From Piscicoccus intestinalis NBRC 104926 (GTDB taxonomy: Bacteria > Actinomycetota > Actinomycetes > Actinomycetales > Dermatophilaceae): 63,183 nucleotides of DNA. Both the position numbers and the translations under genes were made by a program. The notes below the pieces were generated by a model that had not been told where the DNA came from, made no database searches, and worked only from the letters and a program-made list of their open reading frames with translations. Shown here one piece after another: positions 1-9,500 of this stretch. The stretch spans positions 1 to 63,183 of the forward strand of contig NZ_BCNQ01000016.1 of NCBI RefSeq assembly GCF_001515525.1. The letters are read 5' to 3'. The stretch's first letter is position 1; each line of letters begins with the position of its first letter.

Positions 1-1164
1 GTGCGCGATGACGGCGGCGACGAGCCCGGCCGCGAGCGGCACGACGAGCGCGGCCCGCAGGCCCGCGGCGTCGGAGATGACGCCGATGACCGGCGAGGTG
101 AGCAGGAAGCCCAGGCGCATGAGCCAGCCGAGGATCGCGATGCCGGTACCGTGCGCCAGCCCCGGGACCCGGGCCGCGGCGGCGAACGCGGCCGGTACGA
201 GCGTGGCGCAGCCGAAGCCCATGAGCGCGAACCCGACGAACGTCACCAGGTAGGTCGGCGCGATCATCGCGACGAGCACGCCGACGGCGATGACGACGCC
301 GCCGGCGCGGGCCACCGCCTCCCGGCCCCAGCGGTCGGTCATCGGGTCGCCGACGATCCGGCCGACGAACTGGCTGGCCAGCACGATCGTGAAGCCGAGG
401 CCGGCCAGGCCCGCCGGGGCGTCGGTCTCCCGGCCGATGAACAGCGCCGACCAGCTGTTGGCGAACTCCTCGAGCAGCGTGCCGCAGATCGCGAGCACGA
501 CCAGCGGGGCGAGCAGGCGCCACGGCCGGATGCCGGTCGCCGCGGGCCGCGCCTCGTCGAGCTCGGCGTCCTGCGCCTCCTCGGTCGAGGCGTGCCGGTC
601 GCCGGGCGCGGTGGCCAGCTTCGCAGCGACGAGCGCGACGATCGCCCACACCACGCCGTTGACCGGCAGCTGCACCGACAGCGGCACCCCGTTGGCCGCG
701 CACCACGTGCCGATGAGCCCGCCGGAGGTGGCGCCCAGGCTCCAGATCGCGTGGAGGGAGTTGATGATCGAGCGGCCCCGCCACTGTTCGACGATGACGC
801 CCTGCACGTTCTGCGCCGAGTCGACGATCGCGTCGGTCAGGCCGGCCACGAGCAGGATCGCGGCGAACAGCACCGCGCTCGGCGCGAACCCGGCGAACGA
901 GAGGATGACCGCGAGCAGCACCGTGCCGATCGCCGTCACCGCTCGGGCCCCCGCCGCCCGGATCAGGGGCGCCGCCGCCGCGGCCGCGAGGATCGCCCCG
1001 ATCGGAAAGCAGATGACGAGGAACCCGAAGGCCGTGTTGGACAGGCCGAAGGCCTCCTTCACCTCCGGGTAGCGCGGCAACAGGCCGCTGAACAGCACAC
1101 CGTTGGTGAAGAACATGAGCGAGACGCCGAGCTGGGCGCGCTTCGGCGAGAGAGTGGAGGGCAC
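1..1164 (-). CDS. MFS transporter (3' end cut by window edge)
   Basis: The reverse strand is open from a GTG at 1164 to the window edge and encodes at least 388 residues of alternating hydrophobic segments. It opens with PSTLSPKRAQLGVSLMFF, then TNGVLFSGLLPRYPEV and about ten membrane helices split by a polar central loop (near residues 190-210), the usual major facilitator layout. A stop codon lies in frame upstream at 1222, so the GTG is the only reasonable start; no strong ribosome site is visible. The C-terminus is missing. The drive is presumably a proton gradient and the substrate is unknown. The loop motif after helix 2 is not specific enough to assign a subfamily. The long reading frame on the opposite strand is a GC artefact. 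Confidence 0.8.
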   Translation of the reverse strand, partial: MPSTLSPKRAQLGVSLMFFTNGVLFSGLLPRYPEVKEAFGLSNTAFGFLVICFPIGAILAAAAAAPLIRAAGARAVTAIGTVLLAVILSFAGFAPSAVLFAAILLVAGLTDAIVDSAQNVQGVIVEQWRGRSIINSLHAIWSLGATSGGLIGTWCAANGVPLSVQLPVNGVVWAIVALVAAKLATAPGDRHASTEEAQDAELDEARPAATGIRPWRLLAPLVVLAICGTLLEEFANSWSALFIGRETDAPAGLAGLGFTIVLASQFVGRIVGDPMTDRWGREAVARAGGVVIAVGVLVAMIAPTYLVTFVGFALMGFGCATLVPAAFAAAARVPGLAHGTGIAILGWLMRLGFLLTSPVIGVISDAAGLRAALVVPLAAGLVAAVIAH

Positions 1165-1276
1165 CGGACGACGGTATGGACTGTCATGATCACGTGCAAC
1201 GACCGTCTCAGGGCGAAATGATCACCGGCCGAGGCAGGCCGCGCGACGACCGCGGTCAGCACTTAGGGTGGCGCTC

Positions 1277-2326
1277 GTGAGTGAACTCGTTCTCATCGCC
1301 AACGCCTCCGACGGCACGATCAGCTCGCTGCGGCTGCACCGCGGCGAGAGCCCGCGGCTGGAGGCGCTCACCACGACCGAGGGCCTCACCGGCTGCGGCA
1401 CCTTCGCGGTCGACACGCAGCGCAACCTCGTGCACGCCGCCTACAAGGGCGACCCGCCCGGCGTCGCGACGCTGCGGCTCGACCGCGAGACCGGCGAGCT
1501 GCGCGAGGTGTCGCGCCGCAGTGTCGAGAGCTCGATGACCTACCTGTCCCTGACCGCCGGCGGCACCCTGCTGCTCGGCGCCTCCTACGGCGGCAACGTC
1601 GGTGGCACCTGGCCCGTGCGCGTCGACTCCGAGCCCGGGCTCGAGGAGCCGGTGGCCCGCATCGAGCACCGCAACCTGCACTGCGTGGTGCCGTCGGACG
1701 CGCCGAAGGGGACCGACTCCGCGCCGACGGTGGCGTACTTCGTCGCCCTCGGAGACGACCTCATCGCACAGTACAGTGTGGAATCCGACGGTTCGCTCAC
1801 GCCGCTCGACCCGCCGACCGTGGCCGCGCCCGCCGGCTCCGGGCCGCGGCACCTGCTGCTCGACGGCGACGACGCCTACCTCGTCACCGAGTACTCCGGC
1901 GAGCTCATCCGCTTCGCCCGCGGTTCCGACGGTGCGTTGGCAGCCCGTGAGGCGGTCGTCGTCGTCGACCCCTCGCAGGGCCTGGCGCACAGCCGGTACG
2001 GGGCCGACCCGACTCAGGAGCACCTCATCTGGGGCGCGGACGTGCACCGCGCGGGCGACTGGTTCGTCACCTCCGAGCGCAGTTCGTCGCTGCTGACCGT
2101 CGTCACGCGGGAGGCCTCCGGTCGGCTCGGCGACGTCGTCGGATACACGCCCACGCAGCGGCAGCCGCGCGGCTTCAACGTCACCGACGACGGCGCCTTC
2201 CTCGTCGTCGTCGGCGAGAAGTCCACGGACGCCGAACTGTTCGCCGTCGAGAGCGACGGCCGCCTGACGAGCCTGGGCACCGCCGGCATCGGCCACGGCG
2301 CCAACTGGGTGCGCATCCTGCCCTGA
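1277..2326 (+). CDS. Lactonase family (7-bladed beta-propeller) protein
   Basis: A 349-residue protein of repeated beta-propeller blades without signal peptide. The pattern GTFAVDTQRNLVHAAYKG, YLSLTAGGTLLLGASYGG, GSGPRHLLLDGDDAYLVTEY and QPRGFNVTDDGAFLVVVGEK is that of the Lactonase PF10282 / YbhE-type 6-phosphogluconolactonase family, whose blades carry the GPRH and P-R-x-F motifs seen here. Some members hydrolyse 6-phosphogluconolactone in the oxidative pentose phosphate pathway; others act on different lactones, so the substrate is open. I chose GTG 1277 because GGGTGG lies about eight bases upstream; an in-frame GTG at 1268 is the alternative. The gene is divergent from the MFS gene. A short direct repeat (GCTCGACCCAGC twice) follows the stop at about 2338-2363. 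Confidence 0.8.
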   Translation: MSELVLIANASDGTISSLRLHRGESPRLEALTTTEGLTGCGTFAVDTQRNLVHAAYKGDPPGVATLRLDRETGELREVSRRSVESSMTYLSLTAGGTLLLGASYGGNVGGTWPVRVDSEPGLEEPVARIEHRNLHCVVPSDAPKGTDSAPTVAYFVALGDDLIAQYSVESDGSLTPLDPPTVAAPAGSGPRHLLLDGDDAYLVTEYSGELIRFARGSDGALAAREAVVVVDPSQGLAHSRYGADPTQEHLIWGADVHRAGDWFVTSERSSSLLTVVTREASGRLGDVVGYTPTQRQPRGFNVTDDGAFLVVVGEKSTDAELFAVESDGRLTSLGTAGIGHGANWVRILP

Positions 2327-2368
2327 GCGGCAGGCGTGCTCGACCCAGCGCTCGACCCAGCGCTCGGC

Positions 2369-2962
2369 TCAGTGCTCGGCGGAGCGCGGCTCCAGCAGCG
2401 CCAGCGCGGTGTCGATCGACTCGACGGCGCCGGCCCCGTCGACCCGCGACAGCGTGAACGCCGAGATGACGAGGTTCGTCACGGTCGAGGCGAGCCGCTC
2501 GGCCTCCGCGTCGTCGAACTCGGGTCGGCGGGCGCGCACCCCGGCGAGCATCGCCGCGAACAGCTGCGCCCGGTACCGGACGATCCGGGCGCGCAGGGCG
2601 GGATCGGCGGCCAGTGAGCCGCTCGCCGACCGCAGCGCCAGGCACCCGTCGAGCGGCAGCCGCGAGCCCGGATCGGTCAGCTCGCGGCGCACCCCCAGCA
2701 GATAGTCCGCCAGCGCCCACGGAGCCGGTCGCTCCTGCCGCAGCGCGATCAGTCGCGGCAGCGCGACCTCGTCGAGGTAGTTCGTCAGCGCCTTGTCGAA
2801 GAGCCCGCGCTTGCTGCCGAAGGCGTGATACAGGCTGGAGGCGCTCAAGCCCGTGGCCGCCCGCAGCTGCGGAATCGAGGCCTCGTCGTACCCCTGCCGC
2901 CAGAACACGTCGCGGGCCGCGCGAACGACGTCGGCCGTGACGAACGATTTCGTTCTGCCCAT
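2369..2962 (-). CDS. TetR/AcrR family transcriptional regulator
   Basis: A 197-residue regulator with an N-terminal TetR DNA-binding domain: AARDVFWRQGYDEASIPQL, then the recognition helix region GLSASSLYHAFGSKRGLFDKAL. The C-terminal two thirds are helical ligand-binding sequence ending in RSAEH. ATG 2962 has GGGAGGTG just upstream and begins MGRTKSF; 17 upstream residues in frame are not needed. The gene faces the DUF1304 gene across about 106 bp, with a near-perfect palindrome at 2982-2997 between them, so autoregulation plus repression of the DUF1304 gene, and perhaps the reductase after it, is the simplest model. The inducer is unknown. Confidence 0.88.
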   Translation of the reverse strand: MGRTKSFVTADVVRAARDVFWRQGYDEASIPQLRAATGLSASSLYHAFGSKRGLFDKALTNYLDEVALPRLIALRQERPAPWALADYLLGVRRELTDPGSRLPLDGCLALRSASGSLAADPALRARIVRYRAQLFAAMLAGVRARRPEFDDAEAERLASTVTNLVISAFTLSRVDGAGAVESIDTALALLEPRSAEH

Positions 2963-2981
2963 CACACCTCCCGCAACTTTG

Positions 2982-2997
2982 TGGATCGAGCGATCCA
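2982..2997. promoter_or_regulatory. Probable TetR operator
   Basis: TGGATCGAGCGATCCA: two 7-base arms (TGGATCG/CGATCCA) around a 2-base centre, 20 bp upstream of the tetR start and 72 bp upstream of the divergent DUF1304 gene. Size, symmetry and placement fit a TetR dimer site. Binding is inferred. Confidence 0.6.
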
Positions 2998-3068
2998 TTT
3001 TAGGCTGGAACAAGCGTTACAGAAAGGGCCGGCCGGGACCGCCGGCCGCGTCGTAAGGGGAGGCCGTC

Positions 3069-3446
3069 GTGACCGCCATCGCGTGGATCTGTGCTGCGCT
3101 CGCAGCGCTCGTGCACTGCGTCATCTTCTATCTGGAGTCGATGGCGTGGGGCAGCCCGCGGGCCAAGGCCGTCTTCGGCGAGGTCGATGCCGAGGCCACT
3201 CGGTTCATGGCCTTCAACCAGGGCTTCTACAACCTCTTCCTGGCCGTGGTCACCGTGACCGGCATCGCGTTCTGGGCGGCCGGCTCGGCCGCCGCCGGCG
3301 CGGCGCTGCTCGTCGCCGGCCTGGGCTCGATGCTCGCGGCGGCGCTCGTGCTCGCCGCCGCGTCGCCCGCGCACCGCGGGGCCACGCTCAAGCAGGGGGC
3401 GTTCCCGCTGCTCGGGCTGCTGGCCGCCGCCGCGGCCCTGCTGTGA
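3069..3446 (+). CDS. DUF1304 family small membrane protein
   Basis: A 125-residue protein with four predicted membrane helices: WICAALAALVHCVIFYLES at the N-terminus, then FYNLFLAVVTVTGIAFWAAG, AAGAALLVAGLGSMLAAALV and GAFPLLGLLAAAAALL. The H-x(3)-F-Y-L-E-S motif in helix 1 and FNQGFYNLFLA after the loop are typical of DUF1304 (YqjF-like) inner-membrane proteins; their function is not known. The GTG start follows AAGGGGAGG at a normal distance. The tetR gene is divergent and the NADP-dependent reductase follows on the same strand after 84 bp. A 9-bp repeat (GACCGGTGT) lies just past the stop. Confidence 0.82.
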   Translation: MTAIAWICAALAALVHCVIFYLESMAWGSPRAKAVFGEVDAEATRFMAFNQGFYNLFLAVVTVTGIAFWAAGSAAAGAALLVAGLGSMLAAALVLAAASPAHRGATLKQGAFPLLGLLAAAAALL

Positions 3447-3530
3447 CCGTGCGACCGGTGTGACCGGTGTGACCGTCTCCGTCCTGTTCTGACCCCTCGT
3501 CTTCGTTCCATTCGCAGGAGTGACCCCCTA

Positions 3531-4541
3531 ATGACCTTCGATCTCAGCACCCAGGTGCAGCTCGTCGCGCGCCCGCACGGCTGGCCGACCCCGGACGACT
3601 TCCGCGTCGAGCGCGAGCTGCTCGACGAGCTGGCTCCGGGGCAGGTTCGCGTCGTCAACGAGTTCATCTCGGTCGACCCGTACATGCGCGGGCGCATGAA
3701 CGACGCCAAGAGCTACGTGCCGCCGTTCCAGCTCGAGCGCGCGATGACCGGCGGCGCCGTCGGGCGGGTTGTCGCCTCGCGCTCCGAGATCCCGGTCGAC
3801 TCGCTCGTGCTGCACCAGCAGGGTTGGCGCGACGTGGCGCAGGGCGACGCGGGCGGCTTCCAGGTGGTGCCGCGGCTGCCGGGCGCGCCGTCGTCGGTGC
3901 ACCTGGGAATCCTCGGCATGACCGGCCTGACGGCCTACGTCGGTCTCACCACGATCGCCCGGATGGCGCCGGGCGACACGGTTTTCGTCTCCGGGGCCGC
4001 GGGTGCGGTCGGCAGTGCGGTCGGGCAGTTCGCCCGGCTCCTGGGGGCCTCGCGGGTCGTGGGCTCCGCGGGCTCGGCGCAGAAGGTGGCCGCGCTGACC
4101 TCCCGGTACGGCTTCGACGCGGCGCTGAACTACAAGGACGCCCCGGTGCGTGAGCAGCTGCCGCAGCTCGTGCCCGACGGCATCGACGTGTACTTCGACA
4201 ACGTCGGGGGTGATCACCTCCAGGCGGCGCTGGACAGCATGAACCGGCACGGCCGGGTCGCGCTGTGCGGCGCGATCTCCGGCTACAACGCCACCGACCG
4301 CGCGCCCGGGCCGGACAACCTGACCAACCTCATCACCCGCAGCCTCACCCTCGAGGGCTTCACGCTCGGCGACCACTTCGACAAGGCGCCGGAGTTCGCC
4401 GACGTCGTGACCCCGTGGTTCCGGGAGGGCAAGCTCGCCTACGACGAGACCGTCGTCGACGGCATCGAGAACGCCGTGCAGGCCTTCCTCGACATGATGC
4501 GCGGCGCCAACACCGGCAAGATGGTCGTCCGCGTCTCGTAG
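3531..4541 (+). CDS. NADP-dependent oxidoreductase (MDR, curcumin reductase-like)
   Basis: A 336-residue zinc-free medium-chain reductase. The N-terminal GroES-like half contains VDPYMRGRMND, a hallmark of the CurA / leukotriene B4 12-hydroxydehydrogenase / prostaglandin reductase group. The Rossmann half carries VSGAAGAVGSAVGQFARLLG (near residue 150) and GIDVYFDNVGGDHLQAAL. Family members reduce the double bond of alpha,beta-unsaturated carbonyls with NADPH; the physiological substrate is unknown. No catalytic zinc ligands are visible, as expected. AGGAG lies 11 bases before the ATG. With the tetR gene and DUF1304 upstream this could be a small repressor-controlled stress group, which is inference. 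The stop is TAG and a 70-bp palindromic element starts 60 bp beyond it. Confidence 0.88.
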   Translation: MTFDLSTQVQLVARPHGWPTPDDFRVERELLDELAPGQVRVVNEFISVDPYMRGRMNDAKSYVPPFQLERAMTGGAVGRVVASRSEIPVDSLVLHQQGWRDVAQGDAGGFQVVPRLPGAPSSVHLGILGMTGLTAYVGLTTIARMAPGDTVFVSGAAGAVGSAVGQFARLLGASRVVGSAGSAQKVAALTSRYGFDAALNYKDAPVREQLPQLVPDGIDVYFDNVGGDHLQAALDSMNRHGRVALCGAISGYNATDRAPGPDNLTNLITRSLTLEGFTLGDHFDKAPEFADVVTPWFREGKLAYDETVVDGIENAVQAFLDMMRGANTGKMVVRVS

Positions 4542-4601
4542 TCAACGCCCCCAGCGCCCCCGCCCAACCAACGCCCCCGCTCGACCTCCCGCCCAACGTC
4601 C

Positions 4602-4671
4602 CTGAAAACTGCGTGTCACGGTCGGGACTGCTGTTCGTGTCGCAGTCCTCACCACGACACGCAGTTCTCAG
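4602..4671. repeat. 70-bp palindromic element, copy 1
   Basis: About 25-base arms, starting CTGAAAACTGCGTGTC and ending GACACGCAGTTCTCAG, flank the asymmetric core ACTGCTGTTCGTGTCGCAGT. It lies between two co-directional genes, after the reductase. The core orientation matches copy 5 (39107) and is the reverse complement of the core in copy 2. It could fold into a very stable RNA or DNA hairpin; there is no T-tract. Confidence 0.85.
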
Positions 4672-4803
4672 CGAGGAGACGGGAACGCTCGGAGAAGTCC
4701 AGCGCAGCGACGGCGGCGTTCGGGAATGTTCGGTGAGGCTCGAGGTAGCCGGGGCGGGCCGGAACGACGGGCGGGACGGACCGTCTCCGTCGATGATGGA
4801 CGC

Positions 4804-5349
4804 GTGAGTCTCATCGATCTGCACCGACCGATCAGCGGCGACGTCATCGACCTCATCCTCGCCGACCATTACCTCTTCGAAGACCTGCTGCGGCGGCTGC
4901 GCAACACCGCCGAGGACCGCGACGCGCTGCGGCAGGCGTTCATGACCCTGCACGTGGCGCACGCCTCCGCCGAGGAGAGCGTCGTGCTGCCCGCCCTGCG
5001 CTCCCGCGCGAAGTCCGTCACCGAGCACGAGGTGGAGCACGGGGAGGAGGAGCATGCCGAGGGCCACGAGGCGCTGCTGGCCGTCATGGAGCTGAAGGGC
5101 ACCGGCACCCAGGCCTTCGACGACGCGCTCGAGGAGCTCTCGACGGTCGTCAACCACCACCTGGTCGAGGAGGAGCTGACCGTGCTCAACCCGGCCCGCG
5201 ACGAGGTCGGTCCCGTCAAGCGTCGCGACCTCGGAGCGGCCTTCGCCACCGAGCGCAACGCGATCATCGACGCCGGGGTCACCGTCGAGCAGCTGCGCGC
5301 GATCGTCGCCGGCGCCAAGAGCGAGGGCCTCCTCGACGAGGAGGGGTAG
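4804..5349 (+). CDS. Hemerythrin domain protein
   Basis: A 181-residue, mainly helical protein starting VSLIDLHRPISGDVIDLILA. It shows the HHE pattern expected to bind a non-haem di-iron site: H22 in DHYLF, the H50/H53 region followed by AEESVVLPAL, the Glu/His-rich segment EHEVEHGEEEHAEGHEAL, and VVNHHLVEEELTVL. Members of this family (PF01814) sense or bind oxygen, NO or iron, or repair iron-sulfur centres; the role here is unknown. GTG 4804 aligns with family N-termini but has a weak ribosome site; an upstream in-frame ATG at 4726 would add 26 Arg/Gly-rich residues. The stop is TAG, followed 34 bp later by palindromic element copy 2. Confidence 0.82.
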   Translation: MSLIDLHRPISGDVIDLILADHYLFEDLLRRLRNTAEDRDALRQAFMTLHVAHASAEESVVLPALRSRAKSVTEHEVEHGEEEHAEGHEALLAVMELKGTGTQAFDDALEELSTVVNHHLVEEELTVLNPARDEVGPVKRRDLGAAFATERNAIIDAGVTVEQLRAIVAGAKSEGLLDEEG

Positions 5350-5383
5350 TCCGCGGGCCCCTCGACCCGCGCCCCCAGGCCAA

Positions 5384-5453
5384 CTGAAAACTGCGTGTCG
5401 TGGTGAGGACTGCGACACGAACAGCAGTTCTCACCGCGACACGCAGTTTTCAG
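5384..5453. repeat. 70-bp palindromic element, copy 2
   Basis: Starts CTGAAAACTGCGTGTCGTGG and ends GCGACACGCAGTTTTCAG, with core ACTGCGACACGAACAGCAGT. It sits between convergent genes: the hemerythrin gene upstream, and the AraC-type gene whose TGA stop (5450-5452, reverse strand) lies inside the last four bases. The flank GCGAAGT resembles the conserved GGGAAGT outside other copies, so the gene and the element overlap. Confidence 0.88.
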
Positions 5454-6442
5454 CGAAGTTGGCGCAGGTCGCGGGGTGGGGCGCCGAACCACCGGCGGCA
5501 GGCGCGGGTCAGCGCGGCGGGCTCGGAGAGGCCGACCATGCCGGCCACCTGCCGCAGCGGCAGGTCCGTGGTGACGATGAGCCGGTAGGCGCTCTCGCGG
5601 CGCACCTCGTCGAGCACCGCCTCGAACGTCGTGCCCTCGGCCGCGAGCCGCCGCTGCAGGGTGCGCGGGTGCATGGCGAGCAGGTTCGCGACCGACCCGA
5701 TGAGCGGCGGGCTCGACCCCAGCGAGCTCGCGAGCACCCGATGCACCTGCCCGGAGACGGTCGCCGCGTGCTCGCGCCCGTGCGTCTCCAGGTACTGCAC
5801 GGCCATCTCGTGCACGAGTTCGTCGCCGCTGTCGAGCCGCTCGTCGAGCAGCCGAGCGGGCACCCGCAGCAACCCGGCGCCGGTGCGAAAGCGCACCGGA
5901 GCGCCGAAGATCTCGCGGTACACCGACTCCGCGGCCAGGGGCGGGCCGGGCAGGTGCACGCCGCGCAGCCCGTACGGTCCGCCCCGCACGAGCAGCAGGA
6001 GACGGTGGATGAGCCCGAGACCGACGTCGATCCCGAGCGGCTCGGGGGCGCGGCCGAGGGCGATCGCGATGACGCCGGGCTCGCCGCGCGGGTCGGGCAG
6101 CACCTGCACGCTGGCTTCCGAGGCGTGCATGAACAGGAACCGGTCGCCGGAACGCACCGCCTCCCCGATCGTCGGCGCGCTCTCCAGGCAGACGGCGAGC
6201 GGTCCAAGCACCCCCATGTCCTGGCGCTGCGTCAGCAGCAGCGCCAGCTCGGGGCGGCCGAGTTCGCCGCCGGCCAGCGCGAGGCAGGCCGCGAACTTCT
6301 CGCCGGGCAGCAGCGCGTCGTCGTCGCGGAGCACCGCCGGGTCGAGCCCGACGCGCCGCAGGTAGTCGACCGGGTCGCCGCCGAGTTCGGCCACGAGAGT
6401 GTCGAATCCGCGCAGCGCGGCGGCGCGGATGAGGGTCGGCAT
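5450..6442 (-). CDS. AraC family transcriptional regulator (arabinose-binding-domain type)
   Basis: A 330-residue regulator. The N-terminal 190 residues (MPTLIRAAALRGFDTLVAEL, LLLTQRQDMGVLGPLAVCLE) match the Arabinose_bd (PF12625) domain found in OruR/ArgR-like AraC proteins. The C-terminus has an HTH_18 domain with LAMHPRTLQRRLAAEGTTFE and VAGMVGLSEPAALTRACRRW. The start ATG 6442 lies about five bases beyond a possible -10 on the reverse strand, so the mRNA may be leaderless. It is divergent from the P450-reductase gene (90 bp gap) and is the obvious candidate regulator of it; relatives of this domain architecture respond to small metabolites. Its stop codon falls inside palindromic element copy 2. 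Confidence 0.87.
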   Translation of the reverse strand: MPTLIRAAALRGFDTLVAELGGDPVDYLRRVGLDPAVLRDDDALLPGEKFAACLALAGGELGRPELALLLTQRQDMGVLGPLAVCLESAPTIGEAVRSGDRFLFMHASEASVQVLPDPRGEPGVIAIALGRAPEPLGIDVGLGLIHRLLLLVRGGPYGLRGVHLPGPPLAAESVYREIFGAPVRFRTGAGLLRVPARLLDERLDSGDELVHEMAVQYLETHGREHAATVSGQVHRVLASSLGSSPPLIGSVANLLAMHPRTLQRRLAAEGTTFEAVLDEVRRESAYRLIVTTDLPLRQVAGMVGLSEPAALTRACRRWFGAPPRDLRQLR

Positions 6443-6447
6443 GCCCG

Positions 6448-6478
6448 GTATCCCACCCCGAATGTCGCGAGGAGTCAA
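6448..6478 (-). promoter_or_regulatory. Candidate promoter for the AraC-type gene
   Basis: On the reverse strand TTGACT (6478-6473) is followed after 19 bases by GGATAC (6453-6448), five bases before the ATG at 6442. The spacing is slightly long. If real, transcription would begin at or next to the start codon. No equally clear promoter for the divergent P450 gene was seen in the 90-bp gap. Confidence 0.35.
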
Positions 6479-6532
6479 CTTTCTGTCGCGCACGGTCAAG
6501 AAGGGGCGGGAACGGCGGGAGTTGGGTAGAGC

Positions 6533-9500
6533 ATGACCACTTCGCAGAGCACCGCCACCGCGCCGGGCCCCGCGCCCAAGCCCGTCGTCGGCACCCTCTA
6601 CGCGATCGACCCCGAGGCGCCCGTGCAGAGCAACATGAAGCTCGCGCAGCAGTACGGGGAGATCATCAAGCACCAGTTCCCCGGCCGCCCGCCCGTCTAC
6701 TTCGTCTCCTCCCAGCGCCTCGTCGACGAGCTGTGCGACGAGAGCCGGTTCGACAAGCGGGTACACACGCCGCTGGAGAACATCCGCGCGTTCGCCGGCG
6801 ACGGCCTGTTCACCGCCTACACCCCGGAGGAGAACTGGGGCAAGGCGCACCGCATCCTCATGCCGGCGTTCTCGCCAGTCGCGCTCAAGGGCATGTTCGA
6901 CGGCATGGTCGACATCGCCGAGCAGCTCATGCTCAAGTGGGAGCGCCTCGGCCCGGAGGCCGACATCGACGTCACCCACGACTTCACCCGGCTCACCCTC
7001 GACACCATCGCCGTGTGCTCGTTCAGCTACCGGTTCAACAGCTTCTACAGCTCCTCGATGCACCCGTTCGTCGACTCGATGGTCGACGCGCTGCAGGAGT
7101 CGGGCGACCGCGGCCGGCGGCTGCCGCTGCAGAACCGGCTCATGCTGCTCACCCAGCGCCGCTACGACGAGGACATCCGGCTCATGCACGAGGTGGCCGA
7201 CAAGATCATCGCCCACCGCAAGGAACACCCCCTGCCCGACGGGCGAAGCGACATCCTCGACACGATGCTCGGCGCGACGGACCCGCAGACCGGCGAAACC
7301 CTCTCGGACGAGAACGTGCGCTACCAGATGGTGACGTTCCTCATCGCCGGGCACGAGACGACCTCCGGCCTGCTGAGTTTCACGCTGTACGAGCTGCTGA
7401 AGAACCCCGAGGTGATGCGCGCCGCGCGCGAGCACGTCGACGAGGTGCTCGGCGACCGCTACCCGACGTACGCGGACCTGTCGAAGCTTGGCTACCTCGA
7501 CCAGATCCTGCGCGAGACCCTGCGGCTGTGGCCGACGGCACCGGCGTTCGGTCTCTACCCCTACGAGCCGACGACGATCGGAGGCCGTGAGGGCGGGCCG
7601 GCCTACCCGCTGAACCCCGACGAGAGCGCGCTCGTGCTCACGCCGTCGCTGCACCGTGACCCGGCGGTCTGGGACGACCCGGAGCGTTTCGACCCCGACC
7701 GCTTCTCGTTCGAGCGGGCCAAGACCATCCCGGCCAACGCGTGGAAGCCGTTCGGCAACGGGCAGCGCTCGTGCATCGGCCGCGGATTCGCCCTGCAGGA
7801 GGCCCAGCTCGTGCTTGCGCTCATGCTGCAGCGTTTCGACCTCGACTGGGCCGACCCGGGCTACGAGTTGAAGGTCAAGGAGACGCTGACCCTCAAGCCC
7901 GAGGGGTTTTTCGCACGCTTTAGTGTGCGATCGGACCGGTCGGTGCAGGGGCCGGCGCGCGGCACCGACTCCGAGCCGGTGAGTGACGAGGTGCCGGCGG
8001 TGGAGAGCCACGGCACGCCGGTGCGGATCCTGTTCGGCTCCAACGCCGGCACGAGCGAGTCGTTCGCCAACCAGGTGAGCCGGCAGGCGACCCGGCTGGG
8101 CTATTCCCCGAGCGTGGCGCCGCTGGACGAGGGGGTCGACGCGCTGCCGAGCGAGGGCGCGTTGGTCGTCGTCACGGCCTCCTACGAGGGGCAGCCGCCG
8201 GACAACGCCAAGCAGTTCGTGCCCTGGCTGGAGGCGGTGCCGGACGGCGCGCTCGACGGCGTGCGGTACGCGGTGTTCGGCTGCGGCAACACCGACTGGG
8301 CGCGCACGTACCAGCGCATCCCGACGCTGGTCGATGAGCAGCTGGAGCGGGCCGGCGCCGCCAGGCTGCTCGAGCGCGGCGAGGCCAACGCCCGCGGCGA
8401 CTTCTTCGGCGACTTCGAGGAGTGGCACGAGCGGCTGTGGCCGGCGATCGGTTCGGCCCTGGGCGTGGCGGCGTCGCCGGACGTCGACGCGACCCCGCAG
8501 CTGTCGGTCGACATCATCGGCCCCGGCCGCGAGCAGCTGCTGCGCGCCTCCGACCTGGAGCTGGGGCAGGTCGTCGTCAACCGCGAGCTCGCCGACCTGT
8601 CCAAGCCGGGAGCCCGCAGCAAGCGGCACCTGGAGATCGCGCTGCCGACCGGGCAGACGTACCGCACCGGCGACTACCTCGCGGTGCTGCCGCTGAACCC
8701 GGTGACCGTCATCGACCGGGCGCTGGCGCGGTTCGACCTGGCCTACGACACGCGCCTGCAGATCAGCGGCGCGGCCACCCAGTTGCCCGTCGACGCGCCG
8801 GTGCTCGCCGGTGAGCTCTTCGGCTCCTACGTCGAGTTGTCGCGCCCGGCGGGGCGGCGGCAGGTCGAGCAGCTGGCGGCGGCCTGCCCGTGTCCGCCGG
8901 AGAAGGCGCAGCTGCTCGCGTTGGCCGACGAATCCACCTACGAGAGTGAGGTGCTCGGCAAGCGGCTGTCGGTCTTGGACCTGCTGGAGCGGTTCGCGTC
9001 GGTGAGTCTGCCGCTCGCGACGTTCCTCGGCATGCTGACTCCGCTGAGTCCGCGGCAGTACTCGATCAGCTCCTCGCCGCGCTGGAGCGCCGATCACGCG
9101 ACGCTGACGGTGGCGCATCTGTCGGCGCCGGCGCTCGCGGGCGACGGCACCTACGAGGGGGTCGCCTCGACGTTCCTCGCGCACTCGCGGCCGGGCACGC
9201 GCATCCCGGTGACGGTGCGGGAGAGCAACGTCGACTTCGCCCCGCCGGCCGACCTGTCGACCCCGATGGTCATGGTGTGCGCGGGCACCGGGCTGGCTCC
9301 GTTCCGCGGGTTCATCCAGGACCGGGCGCTGCGGGCGCAGGCCGACGGGGTGACCCCGGCTCCGGCGCTGCTGTTCTTCGGCTGCGACGGGCCCGACATC
9401 GACTACCTGTACCGCGACGAGCTGCAGGAGTGGTCGCGGCAGGGCGTCGTCGACGTGCGCCCGGCGTTCTCCGCGGAGCCCGAAGACGGGCCGGACGGGC

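Noticed and set aside
1-1221. A 406-codon open frame on the forward strand starting at base 1
   Set aside because: Arg/Asp/Glu/Gly-rich without any domain; it is the complement of the MFS transporter gene, whose helices are clear on the other strand.
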